A stretch of 32,549 nt of DNA from Flavobacteriales bacterium. GTDB taxonomy: Bacteria; Bacteroidota; Bacteroidia; Flavobacteriales_D; Crocinitomicaceae. Positions 30,201-32,549 of this stretch are shown here, in pieces. How positions within the stretch are numbered: the stretch's first letter is position 1; each line of letters begins with the position of its first letter. Location of the stretch: assembly GCA_947453715.1 (NCBI GenBank), contig CANGHX010000012.1:1-32549 (forward strand). The letters run 5' to 3'. A program made the translations under genes and the position numbers. The notes below the pieces were generated by a model. That model ran no database searches. It was not told the DNA's origin and saw nothing but the letters and a program-made list of their open reading frames with translations.

Positions 30201-32549
30201 CAATTGCTCCATCGTAATTTTTAGAATTTGCTAAAGCTTCTGCATCCGAAATTAATTTAGCGTAATCCTTTTCTAATTGAGCTTGACCATCATTAGCTTT
30301 AATTCCTGCTTCAACCTCTTTCAATTTAGCCGTTACTGTTGGGTCAACTTTAATAGTATTTGCTTCTTCTAATTTCGATTTCGCTTCAGCCCATTTTTTT
30401 TCAGTTGCTAATTTAAACCCTTCTGTTTTCAACGTCTCAAATTGCTTGTCTTTCTCAGCTTGACCTTTTAATGCGTTTTGTTTTGTATTGATTTCATTTA
30501 TTTTTGCTTGAGCAACAGTATTTGAAGCATCTAACTTTAATACTTCTTCAAACTTCAGTTTCGAATTATCAAGATCATTCTTAGTTAACAAAGCAGTTCC
30601 GTCAGCAATCAACTTGTCAACCTTTGCTTTTTTATCTGCTGCAGCAGCATCACCAGCCAACAAATTGTCAATTTCAGTAATCTTTTGTTTTGGAACATTT
30701 TGAGTTGGATCAAGAGTACTTGCCTCTTGATACTTCGCTTTTGCTTCTTTTAATTTTCCTGAATTTTGTAATTGTTCTGCTGCTGTAATTGCTGCATTAT
30801 ATTTATCTGTTTTTTGTTTATCCGCAGCTAAAGCAGCATCAATTTCTTTTAGTTTAGCTGTAACTGTAGGATCAACTTTAATCGCATTAGCTTCCTCTAA
30901 TTTCGATTTTGCATCAGACCATTTTTTATCAGTCGCAAATTTAAAACCTTCTGTTTTCAAAGCCTCAAATTGCTTGTCTTTCTCTGCTTGACCTTTCAAA
31001 GCATTTTGCTTCGTATTGATTTCATTTATTTTAGCTTGTGCTACTGCATTTGTTGCATCTAACTTCAACACTTCTTCAAATTTCAACTTTGAATTATCAA
31101 GATCATTCTTTGTCAACAATGCTGTACCGTCAGCTATCAACTTGTCAATCTTTACTTTATTAGCAGCAGCTGCCGCTTCTCCAGCTATTAAATTATCGAT
31201 TTCAGTGATCTTTTGTTTTGGAACAGCTTGAGTTGGATCAATTGTTCCAGCCTCTTGATATTTCGCTTTCGCTTCTTTTAATTTCCCTGAACTTTGAAGT
31301 TGCTCAGCAGCTGTAATTGCTGCATTGTATTTATCCGTTTTTTGTTTATCTGCAGCACCTTTTGCAATTAAATCGTCAATCTCTTTAATTTTTGCAGGTG
31401 GAATCGTTTGTGTTGGATCTAATTTTCCAGCTTCTTGAAATTTAGCTTTTGCTTCTGGTAGTTTTCCGCTTGATTGTAAGCTATTTGCTTCAGAAATCAA
31501 TCCGTCATATTTCGCTTTGGCTTGATCTTTCGCCTTTGCTTCAGCTAATTTAGCATTTACACCATCCAATTTTGTTTTAACTGCAGGATCTTGTTTTAAA
31601 GCTAACGCCTCTTCATATTTCGTTTTCGCTTCATCAAATTTTGAACCTGTTACAGCTTTATCTCCTGCTGCAATTAGTTCTTTTATTTTTGTTTCTTGAG
31701 CGGCCTTATTCTTTTCCTCTTCTTTCAATTTATTAACCGCAGCAATTTGTTGGCTTGGATAAGGATCAGAACTTTTCTTTTTGATTGCTTCGTTGTATTT
31801 GGCAATCGCATCATCGTATTTCTTTTGATCTCTAAGATTATCGGCTGCTTTTACTAAATTAGTATATTCTTGATCAGCTTGTTGCGCAGCCATTTGATCT
31901 TTCTTTTCTGCGGCTAATAATTTCTCGCATTCCAAAATTTTATCCGTTGGATATTTTTCTTTCGGTTTTATTCCATTCGCTAACTCAAATTTTACTATCG
32001 CTTCTTGGTATTTTTTCTGTCCGAATAATGCATCTCCAGCCTTTACCGCTTCAGTAAATTTGGCATCATCTTCATTGGGTGCTGCTGGTGCTTTAGCTAA
32101 AAGATCATCAACCTTTTTTTTCATTTTATTTAAAGCAGCCATATCTGGCACAACTCCCATTTGATTTGGATCCCAAGAAAGCACAACATATGGCTCGCTA
32201 TTTAAAAAAGAGAAATCTACACCTTGACGCTCGGCAAACATACTAACATCTCCAGGAAATTGAACTTCACTACCCGCTAATACATCCTCAATATTCATTT
32301 TAGAACCATCAAAACTCAAGCGTTTACTAACTAAACCAGCTTTTGAGTATACGATGACAAATTTCATCCCAATTGGGCCGGTATAATTAAAACCATATTT
32401 ACCATTTGAACCAGAAACACCCGTAGCCAATTGTTGACCATCTTTCATTAATGAAACGGTAACACCAGCTTCTTTTTTTCCTAAGTCAGTATTCGTGATT
32501 ACTCCTGAAAATTTGTAGATAATGTTATCTTGAGCATAACTCAAAACAC
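27244..32549 (-). CDS. Giant TPR-repeat protein with carboxypeptidase-regulatory-like N-domain (5' end outside window)
   Basis: At least 1767 residues. The frame is still open at the right edge (last codons V-L-S-Y-A-Q-D), so the visible LSYAQ is the end of a signal peptide whose start lies beyond 32549. Order: a CNA-B/carboxypeptidase-regulatory-like beta domain (about 32524-32200: FSGVITNTDLGKKEAGVTVS, SNGKYGFNY); about 17 TPR-like repeats of roughly 58 residues (about 32080-29030; pattern A-G-D-x-L-F-x-x-K-K-Y-x-x-A-x-x-K-Y-x-x-A-x-x-x-K-P ... P-x-x-K-I-x-E); a low-complexity, Lys/Glu/Asp/Asn-rich coiled-coil-like region (about 28990-27490) with NRKE motifs; and a compact C-terminal domain (about 27500-27244) with GSQYPEGVSQESFTQKD and ITRRIVVIEGKGTVYVR. 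Periplasmic or surface scaffold is inferred. Family name unknown. Confidence 0.85.
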   Translation of the reverse strand, partial: VLSYAQDNIIYKFSGVITNTDLGKKEAGVTVSLMKDGQQLATGVSGSNGKYGFNYTGPIGMKFVIVYSKAGLVSKRLSFDGSKMNIEDVLAGSEVQFPGDVSMFAERQGVDFSFLNSEPYVVLSWDPNQMGVVPDMAALNKMKKKVDDLLAKAPAAPNEDDAKFTEAVKAGDALFGQKKYQEAIVKFELANGIKPKEKYPTDKILECEKLLAAEKKDQMAAQQADQEYTNLVKAADNLRDQKKYDDAIAKYNEAIKKKSSDPYPSQQIAAVNKLKEEEKNKAAQETKIKELIAAGDKAVTGSKFDEAKTKYEEALALKQDPAVKTKLDGVNAKLAEAKAKDQAKAKYDGLISEANSLQSSGKLPEAKAKFQEAGKLDPTQTIPPAKIKEIDDLIAKGAADKQKTDKYNAAITAAEQLQSSGKLKEAKAKYQEAGTIDPTQAVPKQKITEIDNLIAGEAAAAANKVKIDKLIADGTALLTKNDLDNSKLKFEEVLKLDATNAVAQAKINEINTKQNALKGQAEKDKQFEALKTEGFKFATDKKWSDAKSKLEEANAIKVDPTVTAKLKEIDAALAADKQKTDKYNAAITAAEQLQNSGKLKEAKAKYQEASTLDPTQNVPKQKITEIDNLLAGDAAAADKKAKVDKLIADGTALLTKNDLDNSKLKFEEVLKLDASNTVAQAKINEINTKQNALKGQAEKDKQFETLKTEGFKLATEKKWAEAKSKLEEANTIKVDPTVTAKLKEVEAGIKANDGQAQLEKDYAKLISDAEALANSKNYDGAIAKYKEAQTKKPTEVLPKTKIAELEDLKKNSSNQAQIDAKYKALMAEGDKFVVAKNYVEAIKKFNEALVVKPSEKEPVDKAKSAEELAKNQGSEEKKNYEKIFVVVDKAIAEKDYQKAKDLIERARSFNKQLNIVPNDKRPDDLLAKINSLELADKQFKEKIAIAETAEKAKDYKKAIQSYEDAQKIKPEELVPPKKIDELSKLIAGQTSEAEKNKLYTDAMSLGEKLVKEKKYTDALASYQNALTIKVGDAQAKAKISEVQQLIDNQSASAGNSNEKKVQYDKYIKEADALFQQKNYVDAKKSYELALTQIVNDKYATKQVIESDRLIREGSSAQIEKAYKLAIKSGDNLYKGKDYLKAKEDYSKALELKPKDSYAMKKLKELDVLLNSTVSTPEKLEPLGEPIENNSLIDGMAALSQAEKDRQKLEKAKLAEKVNGTNSKELSLDVQKQDEHLKSTEDLFNVRTTLETTAVKNEDNRKESSQSLSTLNKEKEQADFDADNFEKGDILQSKEKLSAIELQNQKDASERSTSANENGDVIKQYNNSNGNKLIEGENKEQAENISSNQKVRAIELKTVLNPENDDEQRKNAQTSIEDKDLKSSSDFEKTELKKANEREGAEKTIDVATNVMSEKEYVNSLRAPKLASEVKQADIEINKVQVAEVDKDRDAGFSAAKQVADLVNKTSVEFAEKDDNRKESTETLKIKNNEAKSKLTSESNKDELAGFEASKITDNVQTKMNTIASSTDENRKETVEVYKATEKQQEQALFEKDKKETDKYQGSKGLIESERAKDEGTAVQEKAKNDKNVAETKDLVKKTSDNYSATNNVDNEQITKADSGLHDANVTVSANTAASVEAEKVNTALMQDVTKSMKDELSKDLNKQDDKHFKAQESIHDKQKEQVPKPIVKNAIGSQYPEGVSQESFTQKDQNGLMTSIITRRIVVIEGKGTVYVRTQTLQATTYSKNDQPITEYIWQKETQGSNLKRNY
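30316..31332 (-). repeat. 528-bp near-perfect tandem repeat inside the giant TPR gene
   Basis: Two head-to-tail copies of a 176-residue unit (three TPR-like repeats): copy A 31332-30805, copy B 30804 to about 30316. The protein period is exact: KYNAAITAAEQLQ occurs at both starts, and KLIADGTALLTKNDLDNSKL and INEINTKQNALKGQAEKDKQ occur in both. Each junction is preceded by AADKQKTD. The unit is much more similar between copies than among the other repeats, so the duplication is recent relative to the array. Confidence 0.92.

Noticed and set aside
32535-32544. TTG at 32544 as the start of the giant TPR protein
   Set aside because: The frame stays open to the window edge, and the residues V-L-S-Y-A-Q look like the end of a signal peptide; the true start is outside.

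Overview
The window comes from a low-GC member of the Bacteroidota, most likely Flavobacteriales. A Crocinitomicaceae/Fluviicola-like source is a guess. The signs are type IX secretion (T9SS) sorting domains, TPR-PD40-OmpA envelope proteins, Bacteroidota-type -7 promoter boxes (TAnnTTTG), a DUF2520/KdsC pair and many -FAQ/-YAQ signal peptides.

Layout. 1-633 (-) is the N-terminal part of purB, cut by the left edge. 857-2236 (+) encodes a secreted TPR-PD40 protein. 2237-6109 is an accessory islet. It holds AT-rich orphan genes, a HigBA-like toxin-antitoxin pair and a lipoprotein gene, separated by a family of palindromic elements (core GCTGGATTTGCAATCCTGC) in both orientations. It also holds a 245-bp direct duplication of the 3' end of the PD40 gene. 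6110-7792 (-) is a T9SS-exported beta-propeller protein. 7860-11682 (-) carries the conserved thrS-infC-rpmI-rplT block plus a small unknown gene. 11829-16421 (-) carries a NagZ-like GH3 lipoprotein and a TPR / PorE-like OmpA operon. 16673-22188 (+) carries a thiolase, then a tightly coupled run of lipoprotein, beta-barrel and T9SS propeller. 22189-27215 (-) carries kdsC, a DUF2520 protein, a small secreted protein, a T9SS adhesin-like protein and mpl. 27244 to the right edge (-) is a giant TPR protein whose 5' end lies outside the window.

How it works together. Most of the non-translation genes concern the cell envelope: peptidoglycan recycling or modification (mpl, GH3), LPS Kdo synthesis (kdsC), peptidoglycan-anchored outer-membrane scaffolds (OmpA/TPR/PD40) and T9SS cargo. 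The most unusual stretch is 2191-6083. Small, unrelated cargo genes sit between inverted and direct copies of one palindromic element family, and part of the flank is itself duplicated. It looks like a cassette-like hotspot built by REP/MITE-type elements and recombination. No transposase or recombinase gene is visible in the window, so any mobilising enzyme would have to act from elsewhere.

Limits: family assignments come from reading motifs by eye. No database search, structure prediction or folding was run.
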